From Stenotrophomonas_A sp002429615 (lineage in GTDB: Bacteria > Pseudomonadota > Gammaproteobacteria > Xanthomonadales > Xanthomonadaceae), in NCBI GenBank assembly GCA_031987425.1, contig DALZZL010000001.1:1-64000 (forward strand): a stretch of DNA of 64,000 nt, written 5' to 3'. Under the pieces are notes generated by a model. The model saw only the letters and a list, made by a program, of their open reading frames with translations, was not told the DNA's origin and ran no database searches. The translations under genes and the position numbers were made by a program. Below are positions 24,478 to 33,943 of this stretch, one piece after another. Positions within the stretch are counted from its first letter, which is position 1. Each line of letters opens with the position of its first letter.

Positions 24478-24702
24478 ATGAAGACGTTGTTCGGCGTGGT
24501 CGCGTGGTGCCTGCTGTTCGTGCTGTGCTGGCCGTTGGCGGTGCTGGCGCTGGTGGCATGGCCGTTGGTGTGGCTGTTGCTGCTGCCGTTCCGGCTGGTC
24601 GGCGTCACCTTCTCGGCGTTGTTCGCTTTCCTCGGCGCGCTGCTGTTCCTGCCGGCGCGGCTGCTGGGCTGGCGGCCGCGCGCGGCCGCCGTGGCGGGCT
24701 GA
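24478..24702 (+). CDS. Small integral membrane protein
   Basis: 74 residues, almost entirely hydrophobic: two to three spans at about 5-24, 26-40 and 44-62, then a basic tail GWRPRAAA. Strong ribosome site GAAGGAG before the ATG and codon use like the neighbours support a real gene. No known domain is recognised. It converges with the O-methyltransferase gene (12 bp between stops). Confidence 0.65.
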   Translation: MKTLFGVVAWCLLFVLCWPLAVLALVAWPLVWLLLLPFRLVGVTFSALFAFLGALLFLPARLLGWRPRAAAVAG

Positions 24703-24714
24703 AAGGGCGCGCGC

Positions 24715-25377
24715 TCAGCCAAGCCGCAAGGACAGTTCCACGTCCTCGGCGAAGGGCAGAGAGAGATAGCCATTGGCCGGCTCGCGAATCCAGGCGAGAT
24801 AATCCGGGCTGTAGTCCGCGTTGTCCGCGATCACCAGGGCGCCGGGGCGCAGGCGGGATTCGACGCGGGCAAGGATGTCCGGGTACAGCGCCTTGGCCCC
24901 GTCGAGCAGCAGCAGGTCGATCCGTTCGGGCAGGTCGATGGAGAGCGTCTGCAGCGCGTCGCCTTCGCGAATCTCCACCAGGTCGAGCAGCTTGCCCGCC
25001 GCTAGGTGGTCGCGGGCACGCGCTACCTTGGAGGGCTCGAACTCGGTGGTGATGAGCCGGCCGCCGCCGTTGTCGCGCAGGGCCGCAGCCAGGTGCAGCG
25101 TGGAGATGCCGAACGAGGTGCCGAACTCGATGATCTGCTCGGCGCGGATGGCGCGGGCGAGCAAGTAAAGCAGCTGGCCGGTCTCGCGCGAGACCGGCAG
25201 CGGCAGATCCTTCATGCGGCCATAGTAGTCGCGGTATTCGGTGCGGCTGTGCATGAGCCGCTCGCGGTCGGCGGCGGTCAGTTCGGCCAGCGCGGGAATG
25301 TCGAAGGAACTGGCGTCGGCGTCAGCGAACAGGCGTTCGAGCAGGCCTGCGAGCGGTGCGTGGGTGAGGGTGTTCAT
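24715..25377 (-). CDS. SAM-dependent O-methyltransferase (class I, catechol/caffeoyl-CoA-like)
   Basis: 220 residues. The AdoMet site is visible as IIEFGTSFGISTLHLAAAL, the acidic end of strand 2 as TTEFEP, and a metal/substrate region LLLLDGAKALYPDIL followed by IADNADYSPDYL. This is the O-methyltransferase family 3-like fold. The substrate is unknown, but the divergent TetR gene and the nested palindromes between them suggest inducible detoxification or modification of a small molecule. Start at ATG 25377. Confidence 0.85.
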   Translation of the reverse strand: MNTLTHAPLAGLLERLFADADASSFDIPALAELTAADRERLMHSRTEYRDYYGRMKDLPLPVSRETGQLLYLLARAIRAEQIIEFGTSFGISTLHLAAALRDNGGGRLITTEFEPSKVARARDHLAAGKLLDLVEIREGDALQTLSIDLPERIDLLLLDGAKALYPDILARVESRLRPGALVIADNADYSPDYLAWIREPANGYLSLPFAEDVELSLRLG

Positions 25378-25422
25378 GGGGCTTCCGGTGGTGGGTGCGC
25401 CGGTCGGCGCGTGCCAGGCTAG

Positions 25423-25457
25423 AATGCGACGAATTCGTCAGGTTTGTTATTCGCATT
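25423..25457. promoter_or_regulatory. Nested palindromes between O-methyltransferase and tetR (candidate operator)
   Basis: GACGAATTCGTC (25428-25439) is a perfect 12-bp palindrome. It lies inside a second inverted repeat whose arms are AATGCGA (25423-25429) and TCGCATT (25451-25457). The 91-bp gap is the shared promoter region of two divergent genes, so this is the likely site for the TetR protein starting 12 bp further on. Inferred from position and symmetry. Confidence 0.55.
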
Positions 25458-25468
25458 CCCCACCGCCC

Positions 25469-26152
25469 ATGCGTGAACGCCCGAAACCCACGATTTCCCA
25501 GCGCAAACAGCCACGCCAGGCGCGTTCCAATGCCTCGGTGGACGTCATCCTCCAGGCCGCTGCTCAGGTTCTGGCCCAGGAGGGCGCGGCGCGCTTCACC
25601 ACCGCGCGCGTGGCCGAGCGCGCGGGCGTCAGCGTCGGCACGCTGTATCAGTATTTCCCCAACAAGGCGGCGATCCTGTTCCGCCTGCAGCGCGACGAGT
25701 GGGGCGACACCACGCGCCTGCTCGTGGACATCCTCGACGATGCCCGGCATACGCCGGCCGAGCGCATCCACCGTGTCGTGCATGCGTTCCTGCATTCGGA
25801 ATGCGAAGAGGCGCAGATGCGCGTGGCATTGCGCGATGCCGCGCCACTGTATCGCGACGCGCCAGAAGCACGGCAGGCACGCCAGGCGGCGGATACGGCA
25901 TTCACGCGCTTCATGGCCGAGGCGCTGCCGTCGGCATCACCGGCCAAGCGCGCCCTGGCCGGTGATCTGCTGACCGACGTGCTGGGCGCGGCCGGCAAGC
26001 AGTTCTCCGAACAGCCGCGTTCTGCGGCTGAGATCGGCGCCTATGCCGAGGCGATGGCGCAGATGTTCTGTGCCTGGCTGGAACGGCTAGGCGAGGACGA
26101 GGCCGGTCGCAGCAGGCGAAGCGGTGGCCGCTCGGGCCGGAGCGCGCCATGA
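25469..26152 (+). CDS. TetR-family transcriptional regulator
   Basis: 227 residues. N-terminal HTH domain at about 20-68 (ILQAAAQVLAQEG ... TTARVAERAGVSVGTLYQYFPNK), followed by an all-helical ligand-binding domain with no close family assignment. A basic Ser/Gly/Arg tail (SRRSGGRSGRSAP) ends the protein. ATG 25469 lies immediately after the palindromic operator; longer in-frame starts overlap the divergent gene and are rejected. It probably represses itself and the O-methyltransferase. Confidence 0.88.
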   Translation: MRERPKPTISQRKQPRQARSNASVDVILQAAAQVLAQEGAARFTTARVAERAGVSVGTLYQYFPNKAAILFRLQRDEWGDTTRLLVDILDDARHTPAERIHRVVHAFLHSECEEAQMRVALRDAAPLYRDAPEARQARQAADTAFTRFMAEALPSASPAKRALAGDLLTDVLGAAGKQFSEQPRSAAEIGAYAEAMAQMFCAWLERLGEDEAGRSRRSGGRSGRSAP

Positions 26153-26174
26153 GGTGCGGCAAGCGGGGGGCGCG

Positions 26175-27125
26175 CTACCTGACCCAGCGGCCGTGGCGCA
26201 GCGTCACCGCGAAGCGCGCCCAATGCCGGAATGCGTCTTCGCCCAGGCGGCCGGACTGGCCCTGGCCTTCGCCGGCGATCACGCGGTAGTCCAGCTCGCG
26301 CCGGCCCACGGACGCGACGATCTCACGCACGCTCCATTCGCGGCCCAGCCGCCCGTTGCTGTAGCACTGCCCCGGCTGCAATGCCTGCGGATGCACGGGG
26401 CTGCGTTCGGCATGCTGCTTGGCCAGCTCCAGCAGCTCGGTCAGGCTTTCCTCGGGGATGTCGACGTAGGAGTTGAGCTCGGCCATGGCGGCCGAGAAAT
26501 CTTCCTGGGTGAGCTCGAAGTGGCGCTGCGCGGCCGGCACGTCGGCGGCCTGCTGCCGACGGCGATGCAGGTGCAGCGGATAGCGTCGCCACGCGAACGG
26601 TGCATTGAACACGACGGCGACCAGCAGGATCGCCGCCACGCTCACGCCTACCGGTTCCAGCAGGTAGTGGTAGCCCAGTGCATGCAGCTCCTCGCTGCCG
26701 ATCACCGCGGCCAGTGCGGTGGCACCACCGGGCGGATGGATGCAGCGCAGGTAGTGCATCGCACCGACCGCGATGCCGACCGCCAGCGCGGGCGTCCAGG
26801 CGTGGCCCGGGAACAGCTTCTGGCAGCTCACGCCGATCGCGGCCGAGAGCAGATGACCACCGGCCACCGCCCACGGCTGCGACAGCGCGCCATGCGGCAC
26901 CGCGAACAGCAGCACCGCCGAGGCGCCGAGCGAGGCCAGCATGATGGCGCCGGCCGGACCGGCGCCGGCGAGCCCCTGCGGGAACACCTGGTGGATCACC
27001 GCGTACACGGCCAGGATGCCGAGGAACGCGCCGGCGCCCGATATCCACTTCTCCGCATGCGTGGTGGTGTTGCGTTCGATGCCGAGCCAAGGGCGCAGCA
27101 TGGCGGGAAGCTCGGACATCTTCAT
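26175..27125 (-). CDS. HPP-family integral membrane protein with C-terminal extension
   Basis: 316 residues. Four to five membrane spans (about 28-185) contain the HPP signature IHPPGGATAL and the ASLGASAVLLF segment. The remaining 130 residues are soluble and hold a region (ELTQEDFSAAMAELNSYVDIPEESLTEL) followed by a C-terminal domain with the pattern GREWSVREIVA. Related HPP proteins carry CBS domains; here none is recognised. Cyanobacterial and plant HPP proteins have been linked to nitrite transport; function here is uncertain. Converges with tetR with 22 bp between. Confidence 0.8.
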   Translation of the reverse strand: MKMSELPAMLRPWLGIERNTTTHAEKWISGAGAFLGILAVYAVIHQVFPQGLAGAGPAGAIMLASLGASAVLLFAVPHGALSQPWAVAGGHLLSAAIGVSCQKLFPGHAWTPALAVGIAVGAMHYLRCIHPPGGATALAAVIGSEELHALGYHYLLEPVGVSVAAILLVAVVFNAPFAWRRYPLHLHRRRQQAADVPAAQRHFELTQEDFSAAMAELNSYVDIPEESLTELLELAKQHAERSPVHPQALQPGQCYSNGRLGREWSVREIVASVGRRELDYRVIAGEGQGQSGRLGEDAFRHWARFAVTLRHGRWVR

Positions 27126-27192
27126 GGGCAGGGTCGGCAGGCGCGGGGCGCCAGTCTAGGGCAACGCTTCCGCGCGTGGCGGCCGGGGGGTG

Positions 27193-28350
27193 TCAGTCGG
27201 ACCCGGCGGTACGCAGGACGGCGTCGAACGCCGGCTTGGGCTGACGCTCGCGGTCGAACAGCAGCGGGTAGTTGGTGCGGCCACGCACCGGGTAGTCGTT
27301 CTTCCAAGAGTCGCCGTCGTGCGCGTTCCAGAACGTGACCCGGGCGATCACCTCGCGCTTGCGCTGGAACAGCGCGAACAGCTCGGCATAACGCTGGGCG
27401 AGCCGCTGCTGCATCTGCGGCGGCAATCCGTCGGGCCAGGGATCGAGCTGGCGACGTGCCTGCGGATCGTCCGGCAGCGTCAGCCGCTGGTCGGCGGGCA
27501 TGCCGTCGGTGCGCGGCGGTTGCGGCAGCACGTCGATGTCCAGCTCGGTGATCATCACCTTGACGCCGAGCGCGGCGAAGGTGTCGATGCTGGTCTCGAT
27601 CTCGGCGATCGACGGGCTCTCCAGGCCCCAATGGCCCTGCATGCCCACGCCATCCATGCGCAGCCCCGCGCCCTGCAGCATCTTCACCAGGCGCACGATG
27701 CCGGCGCGCTTGGCCGGCTTCTCGGTGTTGAAGTCGTTGTAGTACAGCTCGGTGCCGGGCGCGGCCTGCGCGGCATAGCGATAGGCCTCGCGCAGCAGGC
27801 GGTCGCCATCGCCCACGTTCTTCAGCCACGGGCTTTGCCGGTAGCTGCCGTCCTCGTCGATGACCTCGTTGGCCACGTCCCAGGCCTGGATGCGGCCGGC
27901 GTAGTGGCCGGCCACGTGCTGGATATGATCCTGCAGCACCGCCAATTGCGCGTCGGCATCGTGCGGGCGGCCCTGTGCATCGACGAACATCCAGGCCGGT
28001 GTCTGGATATGCCACAGCAGGTTGTGCCCGACCACGAACATGCCGTGCGCCTTGCCGAACGCGACGAACGCATCGCCCTTGCTGAAGTCGTAGGTGCCCG
28101 GGCGCGGATGCACGTTCTCCGGCTTGAGTTCGTTCTCTGCGGTGATGCTGTTGAACTGCGTCACCACCAGTTGCTGCGAGCGCGCGTCGCGACCGCTGAC
28201 GATGGCGTCGTTCACCGCTACGCCGACCAGGAAATCGTCGCGGAAGGCATCCTTCAAGGTCGTCGGCGGCGGGGCGGCGAGGGCCGGCAACATGGCCAGG
28301 CAGGCGGTGACCGCCAGGGCGAGCAGGGCGGGCGGGGAACGCAAGGTCAT
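27193..28350 (-). CDS. Secreted GH10 endo-1,4-beta-xylanase
   Basis: 385 residues with a signal peptide (hydrophobic 8-25, cleavage ALA-AP). A single GH10 barrel fills the mature protein: NSITAENELKPE, the acid/base Glu162 (WDVANEVIDE) and nucleophile Glu269 (MITELDIDV), plus WHIQTPAW substrate-cleft residues. No carbohydrate-binding module is attached, so it probably acts on soluble xylan or long oligosaccharides in the periplasm or outside. Its ATG overlaps the GH2 stop (ATGA), making it the last gene of the exuT-uxaC-GH2-xyn10 operon. Confidence 0.95.
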   Translation of the reverse strand: MTLRSPPALLALAVTACLAMLPALAAPPPTTLKDAFRDDFLVGVAVNDAIVSGRDARSQQLVVTQFNSITAENELKPENVHPRPGTYDFSKGDAFVAFGKAHGMFVVGHNLLWHIQTPAWMFVDAQGRPHDADAQLAVLQDHIQHVAGHYAGRIQAWDVANEVIDEDGSYRQSPWLKNVGDGDRLLREAYRYAAQAAPGTELYYNDFNTEKPAKRAGIVRLVKMLQGAGLRMDGVGMQGHWGLESPSIAEIETSIDTFAALGVKVMITELDIDVLPQPPRTDGMPADQRLTLPDDPQARRQLDPWPDGLPPQMQQRLAQRYAELFALFQRKREVIARVTFWNAHDGDSWKNDYPVRGRTNYPLLFDRERQPKPAFDAVLRTAGSD

Positions 28351-31073
28351 GGCGTGGCTCCGGGGACAAGGGTCAATGGCACGTCGGCGGGCGCCAGCCC
28401 GTCGGCATCGATGTGGACGGTGAGTGCGCCCTGCGCGCCGGGGTGCGCGCGCACGATGGCCAGCAGGCGGCCGGAGAACGCGGCGCGCGTGGCGGAGGGA
28501 AAGGGCGTCATGTCGGTGGGGTCGCCGTTGTCGGTGGCCACCAGCTCGCCCGGGCCGTCGACACGCACGCGCAGGCGGTTTGCCGCCTGTGGCACGCGCA
28601 CGCCGTCGGCGTCACGCACTTCGATGGCGATGAAGGCCAGGTCGCGGCCGTCGTTGGCGAGCGTGTCGCGTTCGGCACCGGCCTGCAGCGCGGTGGCGGC
28701 GCCGGCGGTCTCGACCCGGTCACTGGCCCAGGGGCGGCCCGCCTTGTAGGCCTGCACGCGCAGTTCGCCGGGTTGGTATTGCACGGCGTCCCAGCGCAGC
28801 CGGTATTCGCCGGCCGCCTTGTGTCGACGTCCCTGCGAGACGCCGTTGACGAACAACTCGGCCTCGTCGCCGGAGGTGAACACGTGGACCGGCGTCAGCT
28901 GTCCCTCGCGCCCCGGCCAGGTCCAATGCGGCAGCAGGTGTGCCATCGGCAGGTCGGGACGCCAGCGCGACTGGTAGAGCCAATAGCGGTCCTTCGGGAA
29001 GCCGGCCAGGTCGATGATCCCCGAGTACGCGCTGCGCGAGCTGTAGTAAGGCGTCGGCTCGCCCAGGTAATCGAAGCCGGTCCAGACGAATTCGCCCGCC
29101 ACGAAGGGATGCGCGTCCAGCGCGGCGAAGACCTTGTCCGGGCTGGCGCCGAAATCCACGGCATACAGGTCGTAGGCGCTGACCTGGTGGCTTGCCGGAT
29201 CGCCGCCCAGCCCATCGCGCACCGGCGCGCTGCGCTCGCCGCTGACCGGGAACAGATACACGCCGCGGCTGCTCAGCGTGGAGGCGGTCTCGGTGCTGAG
29301 GATCGCCTTGTCGGGGAAGGCCTGGTGGAACGCGGCGTACATCGGCGGCGTGCGGATGCGCTCGGTGCCCTCGAAGGCAGGCGTGTCGCGGATGCCTTCG
29401 CCCTGGTAGTTCAGGCCGATCACGTCGAGCGCCGCAGGCAGCGGCATGTCCGGCTTGGCGTAGTTCATCGCCGCGGTCACCGGCCGGGTCGGATCTTCCT
29501 CGCGCACGATGTCGCGCAGCTGGCGGGCGATCGCCGCGCCGGCCTCGCCGGTGTACTGCTCGCCGACCTCGTTGCCGATGCTCCAGAGGATCACGGAAGG
29601 ATGCTGGCGATCGCGCCGCAGCAGCGCACGCAGGTCCGGCTCATGCCAGTCATCGAAGACGCGGTGGAAGTCCAGCGGCGTCTTCTTCATCTGCCAGCTG
29701 TCGAAGATCTCGTCCACGACCAGCAAGCCAAGACGGTCGGTCAGGTCCAGCAGCGCCGGGTCCGGCGGGTTGTGGCTCATCCGCACCGCGTTGGCGCCCA
29801 TCGCCTGCAGCAGGCGCAGCTGGCGTTCGGCGGCGACCGGGGAGAACGCGGCGCCCAGCGCGCCGAGATCGTGGTGTTGGTTCACGCCGCGGATCGGCAC
29901 ATGTTCGCCATTGACCAGCAACCCACGCTGCGGGTCGAAGCGCACCTCGCGGATGCCGAACGGCGTCTGCACACGGTCCAGCAGGCGTGCACCGGCGTGC
30001 AGGGTGGTGATCGCCACGTAGCGATTCGGCTGCTGGGTCGGCGGCGGCCCCCACAGGCGTGGATGCGGAATCACCAGCGTCTGCGCCAACGTGGTGGCAC
30101 CGGCGGCGGGCAGAGCGACATCGCGCACCGTGCTGCTGGCTACCGCGTGGGGCTCGGGGCGGCCGGCGGCGTCCAGCGCGTGGATCGTGGTGCGCACGCG
30201 CAGCGTGGCGGCGCTGCCTGCGCGGTTGCGCAGGTCCAGTTGTAGGGCCACCCGTGCACGCGCGGCGGAGACTTCCGGCGTGCGGATGGTGACGCCCCAC
30301 TGCGCCACATGCGTGGGCGCGGTGCTGCGCAGCCAGACCCGGCGATACAGGCCGCCGCCCGGATACCAGCGCGCCGAGTCCGGCGGATTGTCCAGGCGTA
30401 CCGCGATCTCGTTGCGTCCTCCCGGTACCACACAATCATCCAGATCCACCTGCCACGAGGTATAGCCATACGGCCAGCCACCGAGCAGCTGGCCGTTGCA
30501 CCACACGGAGGCGTAGGACATCGCGCCGTCGAATTCCAGGGTGAGGTGGCGGCCACGCTCGCTGGCGGGAATGTCCAGCGTGCGCCGGTACCAGCCCACG
30601 CCCCAACTGGGTAGCCGGCCCATGCCGCCATACGGGCCGTCGGCCAGGAACGGCCCGGCGATGGCCCAGTCGTGCGGCAGCGTCACTGCCTGCCAGTCGC
30701 TGTCGTCGAAGTCGCGCTGGGCGAAGGCGATGCCGGCGCCGGGTGGCGTTCCGGCCGGGCGCGGATGGCGCTTGGCCGGATCGGCGATCAGTGCGTTCGC
30801 GGTCGGCAGGATCCAGGGCTTGAGCGTGGCCGGGTCGGTCACGCCCGCGCCACTGGCAACTTGCGGCCGGGCGTCGGCGGCCTTGCCGTCTTCGTTGTCG
30901 GCCACGGCGGGGCGATGGTCGTAGTCCAGCGCGCCATCCACGCGCGGCGGATCGCCGGCATGGAAACGCCAGCCGCTATCCAGCGCGATGCGCTGGCGCG
31001 GCGACTCCGCCGCCGCCGTGCCGCCCGCCAGCGCACACAGCAGCAGGCACAGACCCGCGGCCAGGCGGCGCAT
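28347..31073 (-). CDS. Secreted GH2 glycosidase (beta-galactosidase type)
   Basis: 908 residues with a signal peptide (RRLAAGLCLLLCALAGGTAAA). Jelly-roll sugar-binding domain (about 90-280), Ig-like domain (about 290-400), TIM barrel with acid/base Glu in SIGNEVGEQ (about residue 500) and nucleophile Glu in LSTETAST (about 594), then two C-terminal beta domains (DUF4982- and Big-like, WDAVQYQPGELRVQAYKAG). GH2 enzymes of this layout are beta-galactosidases; in a xylan locus it may remove galactose from xylan side chains. The ATG at 31073 overlaps the uxaC stop by one base. In-frame starts further up lie inside uxaC and are rejected. Confidence 0.9.
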   Translation of the reverse strand: MRRLAAGLCLLLCALAGGTAAAESPRQRIALDSGWRFHAGDPPRVDGALDYDHRPAVADNEDGKAADARPQVASGAGVTDPATLKPWILPTANALIADPAKRHPRPAGTPPGAGIAFAQRDFDDSDWQAVTLPHDWAIAGPFLADGPYGGMGRLPSWGVGWYRRTLDIPASERGRHLTLEFDGAMSYASVWCNGQLLGGWPYGYTSWQVDLDDCVVPGGRNEIAVRLDNPPDSARWYPGGGLYRRVWLRSTAPTHVAQWGVTIRTPEVSAARARVALQLDLRNRAGSAATLRVRTTIHALDAAGRPEPHAVASSTVRDVALPAAGATTLAQTLVIPHPRLWGPPPTQQPNRYVAITTLHAGARLLDRVQTPFGIREVRFDPQRGLLVNGEHVPIRGVNQHHDLGALGAAFSPVAAERQLRLLQAMGANAVRMSHNPPDPALLDLTDRLGLLVVDEIFDSWQMKKTPLDFHRVFDDWHEPDLRALLRRDRQHPSVILWSIGNEVGEQYTGEAGAAIARQLRDIVREEDPTRPVTAAMNYAKPDMPLPAALDVIGLNYQGEGIRDTPAFEGTERIRTPPMYAAFHQAFPDKAILSTETASTLSSRGVYLFPVSGERSAPVRDGLGGDPASHQVSAYDLYAVDFGASPDKVFAALDAHPFVAGEFVWTGFDYLGEPTPYYSSRSAYSGIIDLAGFPKDRYWLYQSRWRPDLPMAHLLPHWTWPGREGQLTPVHVFTSGDEAELFVNGVSQGRRHKAAGEYRLRWDAVQYQPGELRVQAYKAGRPWASDRVETAGAATALQAGAERDTLANDGRDLAFIAIEVRDADGVRVPQAANRLRVRVDGPGELVATDNGDPTDMTPFPSATRAAFSGRLLAIVRAHPGAQGALTVHIDADGLAPADVPLTLVPGATP

Positions 31074-32497
31074 CACAGGCGATAGGCCTGCTTGGGCAGG
31101 CGGTAGGCCAGATCGGTTGCGACCTCCATCGCCTCGTCTTCGTCCAGGCGATGCTCGGCGACCAGCTTGGCCAGGAACGCGCAGTCGACGCGACGGGCCA
31201 CGTCGTGCCGCGCGGGAATCGACAGGAACGCGCGGGTGTCGTCGTTGAAGCCGACCGTGTTGTAGAAGCCACCGCTGCTCAGGGTCTGCTCGCGGAAACG
31301 CCACATGCCCTCGGGCGCATCATGGAACCACCACGCCGGTCCCAGCAGCAGACTGGGATAGTGCCCGGCCAGCGGCGCCAGCTCGCGCGCGTAGTTGCTC
31401 TCGTCGAGGGTGAACAGGATCAACTTGAAACGCGGATCGTTGCCGCAGCGGCCCAGCAGCGGCTTGAGCGCGTGGACGTACTCGGTGCGGATCGGCATGT
31501 CCGCTCCCTTGTCGCGCCCATGGCGAGCGAACAGCGACTGGTTGTGGTTGCGGAAGCAGCCCGGATGCAGCTGCATCACCAGCCCGTCGTCCAGACTCAT
31601 CTGCGCCATCTCGGTGAGCATCTGCGCGCGGAACAGTTCGGCCTCGGCGGCGCTGGCGCGACCCATCGCCACGCTGGTGAACAGCTTGCGCGCCTCGTCC
31701 CGCGACAGGTTGGCGGTGAGCGCGCTGGGGTGGCCGTGGTCGGTGGAGGTGGCGCCGTGCGCGGCGAAGAACGCGCGGCGCTGCCGGTGCGCCTGCAGGT
31801 AGCCCTCCCAGCTGTAGACGTTCTCGCCGGTGAGTTCGCCGAACTGGCGCAGCGCATCGGGGAACTGCTCGTGCTCCGGATCGATCACCGGGTCCGGACG
31901 ATAGGCGGTGATCACCCGGCCGGGCCAACCGCTGGCACGGATCGCGGCATGGTGGGTCAGCGGGTCCAGCGGCGATTCGGTGGTGGCGATGACCTCGATG
32001 CCGAACCGCTCGAACAGGGCGCGCGGGCGATACGCCGGGGTTTCCAGCGCGGCGGTGATGCGGTCGTAGTAGTGGTCGGCGGTGGTCCCGTCCAGGCGCA
32101 CGCGCAGTCCGAACACCTCATGGAAGACGTGGTTGAGCCACATCGCGGATGGCGTGCCGCGGAACACATGGAAGTGCTCGGCGAAGATCCGCCATGCGGA
32201 GCGCGGATTCACCGCCGCGCGCGAGCCGTCGGCGCGCGGGATGCCCAACTGGTCCAGGTCCACGCCCTGGCTGTAAAGCATGCGGAACACGTAGTGGTCC
32301 GGTACCAGCAGCAGTTCGGTGGCGTTGGCGAAGGCGGCGTTGCCGTCGAACCAGGCCGGATCGGTGTGACCGTGCGGGCTGATGATCGGCAGGCCCGCGA
32401 CCTGCGCGTACAGGCGGCGGGCGATGGCGCGCTGGCTGGCTTCGGCGGGCAGCAGGCGGTCGGGGTGCAGGTGCAGGGGTTGGGCGGGGAGATTCAT
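31073..32497 (-). CDS. uxaC: Uronate (glucuronate) isomerase
   Basis: 474 residues, typical UxaC length. Opening LHLHPDRLLPAE, then ISPHGHTDPAWF with the metal-binding HxH, and conserved blocks ATTESPLDPL, LHPGCFRNHN and GWWF-like GPAWWFHDAPEGM. It isomerises D-glucuronate to D-fructuronate (and D-galacturonate to tagaturonate) in the cytoplasm, feeding UxuB at 6.8-8.2 kb. Second gene of a minus-strand operon: the transporter stop is 28 bp upstream and the GH2 start overlaps its stop. Confidence 0.95.
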   Translation of the reverse strand: MNLPAQPLHLHPDRLLPAEASQRAIARRLYAQVAGLPIISPHGHTDPAWFDGNAAFANATELLLVPDHYVFRMLYSQGVDLDQLGIPRADGSRAAVNPRSAWRIFAEHFHVFRGTPSAMWLNHVFHEVFGLRVRLDGTTADHYYDRITAALETPAYRPRALFERFGIEVIATTESPLDPLTHHAAIRASGWPGRVITAYRPDPVIDPEHEQFPDALRQFGELTGENVYSWEGYLQAHRQRRAFFAAHGATSTDHGHPSALTANLSRDEARKLFTSVAMGRASAAEAELFRAQMLTEMAQMSLDDGLVMQLHPGCFRNHNQSLFARHGRDKGADMPIRTEYVHALKPLLGRCGNDPRFKLILFTLDESNYARELAPLAGHYPSLLLGPAWWFHDAPEGMWRFREQTLSSGGFYNTVGFNDDTRAFLSIPARHDVARRVDCAFLAKLVAEHRLDEDEAMEVATDLAYRLPKQAYRL

Positions 32498-32525
32498 GCG
32501 GGCGATACGGGATTGGGAAGGAGGG

Positions 32526-33821
32526 TCATGGCGAGGACGTGGCCACCTGCGCCGGCGCCAGTCGCGGCACCAGCAGGTGGACCACGCCGAGTGCCAGCAG
32601 ATAGGCCGAGCCGGCCATCAGGAAGACCGGCACGTAGCTGCCGGTGGCTTGCAGCAGGAAACCGATGAAGGTGGCGATCAGCATGCCGGATACGGCGCCG
32701 GCGAAGCCGCCGATGCCCACCACCGACGCCACCGCCGGCGCGGGGAACAGGTCCGAGGGCAGGGTGAGCACGTTGGCCGACCAACCCTGGTGCCCGGCGG
32801 TGGCCAGCCCGATCAGCGCGACCGCGACCCACAGGTGATCGGCCTGCGCGGCGAACACGATGGGCACCACTGCCAGCGCGCACACCGCCATGGCGCCCTT
32901 GCGCGCGGTGTTGACGCGCCAGCCACGCTGGATCAGCCGTCCGGCCAGCCAGCCGCCGGCGATGCTGCCGATATCGGCCATCACGAAGATCACGATCAAC
33001 GGCGGCCCGAGTTCGAGCAGTGACAGGCCGTATTGCGCATGCAGGAACTTCGGCAGCCAGAACAGGAAGAACCACCAGATTGGATCGGTGATGAACTTCG
33101 CCGCCACGAATGCCCAGGTCTGGCGATGGCGGAGCAGGCCGCGCCACGGCAGCCGCACGGAGGGCGTCGCCGGGTCGCTGCGGATCAACGCCAGTTCGGC
33201 CGCGCCGAGTCGTGGCTGCTGCTCCGGCGTGCGGTACCACTTCAGCCAGACCACCAGCCACGCCGCGCTGAGCAGGCCGGTGAACAGGAACGCCGCCTGC
33301 CAGCCGAGCGTGGCGGCCACCACCGGCACCAGCAGCGGCGCGACCACCGCGCCGATGTTCGAGCCGGAATTGAAGATGCCCACCGCCAATGCGCGCTCGC
33401 GACGCGGAAACCATTCGGCCACCGTCTTGATCGCCGCCGGGAAGTTGCCCGATTCGCCCAGCCCCAATGCAAATCGGGCCAGTACGAAGCCCACCACGCC
33501 GGTGGCCAGCGCATGGCTCATCGCCGCCACGCTCCACACCGCGATGGCGATGGCGTAGCCGATGCGCGTGCCGAAGCGGTCGATCACTGCGCCGGCGCAC
33601 AGCAGGCCGATGGCGTAGGCACCCTGGAACGCGGTGACGATGTAGCCGTACTGCACCTCGCTCCAGCCGATCTGCTGCTGCAGGAACGGGGCCAGCACGC
33701 CCAGCACCTGGCGGTCGATGTAGTTGATAGTGGTGGCCGCCAGCAGCATGGCGCAGACGCGCCAGCGATAGCGGCCCACCGGCGAAGCGGGCGATGACAC
33801 GGCGCGGGAAAGTTCGGTCAC
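32526..33821 (-). CDS. exuT: MFS hexuronate transporter (ExuT-like)
   Basis: 431 residues and 12 membrane spans. The N-terminal TTINYIDRQVLGVLAPFLQ is the anion:cation symporter (ACS) signature of hexuronate transporters, followed by GLGESGNFPAAIKTVAEWFPRRERA, another ACS hallmark. It would import glucuronate (or aldouronic acids) by proton symport. The GTG start at 33821 is set by a CTGGAG ribosome site 7 bp upstream; the longer frame reading back to 34106 crosses the operator region and lacks conserved features. First gene of the minus-strand operon, divergent from the TonB receptor with LacI-type operators between. Confidence 0.9.
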   Translation of the reverse strand: MTELSRAVSSPASPVGRYRWRVCAMLLAATTINYIDRQVLGVLAPFLQQQIGWSEVQYGYIVTAFQGAYAIGLLCAGAVIDRFGTRIGYAIAIAVWSVAAMSHALATGVVGFVLARFALGLGESGNFPAAIKTVAEWFPRRERALAVGIFNSGSNIGAVVAPLLVPVVAATLGWQAAFLFTGLLSAAWLVVWLKWYRTPEQQPRLGAAELALIRSDPATPSVRLPWRGLLRHRQTWAFVAAKFITDPIWWFFLFWLPKFLHAQYGLSLLELGPPLIVIFVMADIGSIAGGWLAGRLIQRGWRVNTARKGAMAVCALAVVPIVFAAQADHLWVAVALIGLATAGHQGWSANVLTLPSDLFPAPAVASVVGIGGFAGAVSGMLIATFIGFLLQATGSYVPVFLMAGSAYLLALGVVHLLVPRLAPAQVATSSP

Positions 33822-33943
33822 TACGGCTCCAGGGGAGAAGGGCGCGGCCCGCGCATCGATGATGCGGCGCAGCACGCGGTCGCGCCGGTGTGGCGCACGC
33901 ATCGTCGGTGGAAACGCCTGTTTTTCCGCTGTTTCGAGGAATG

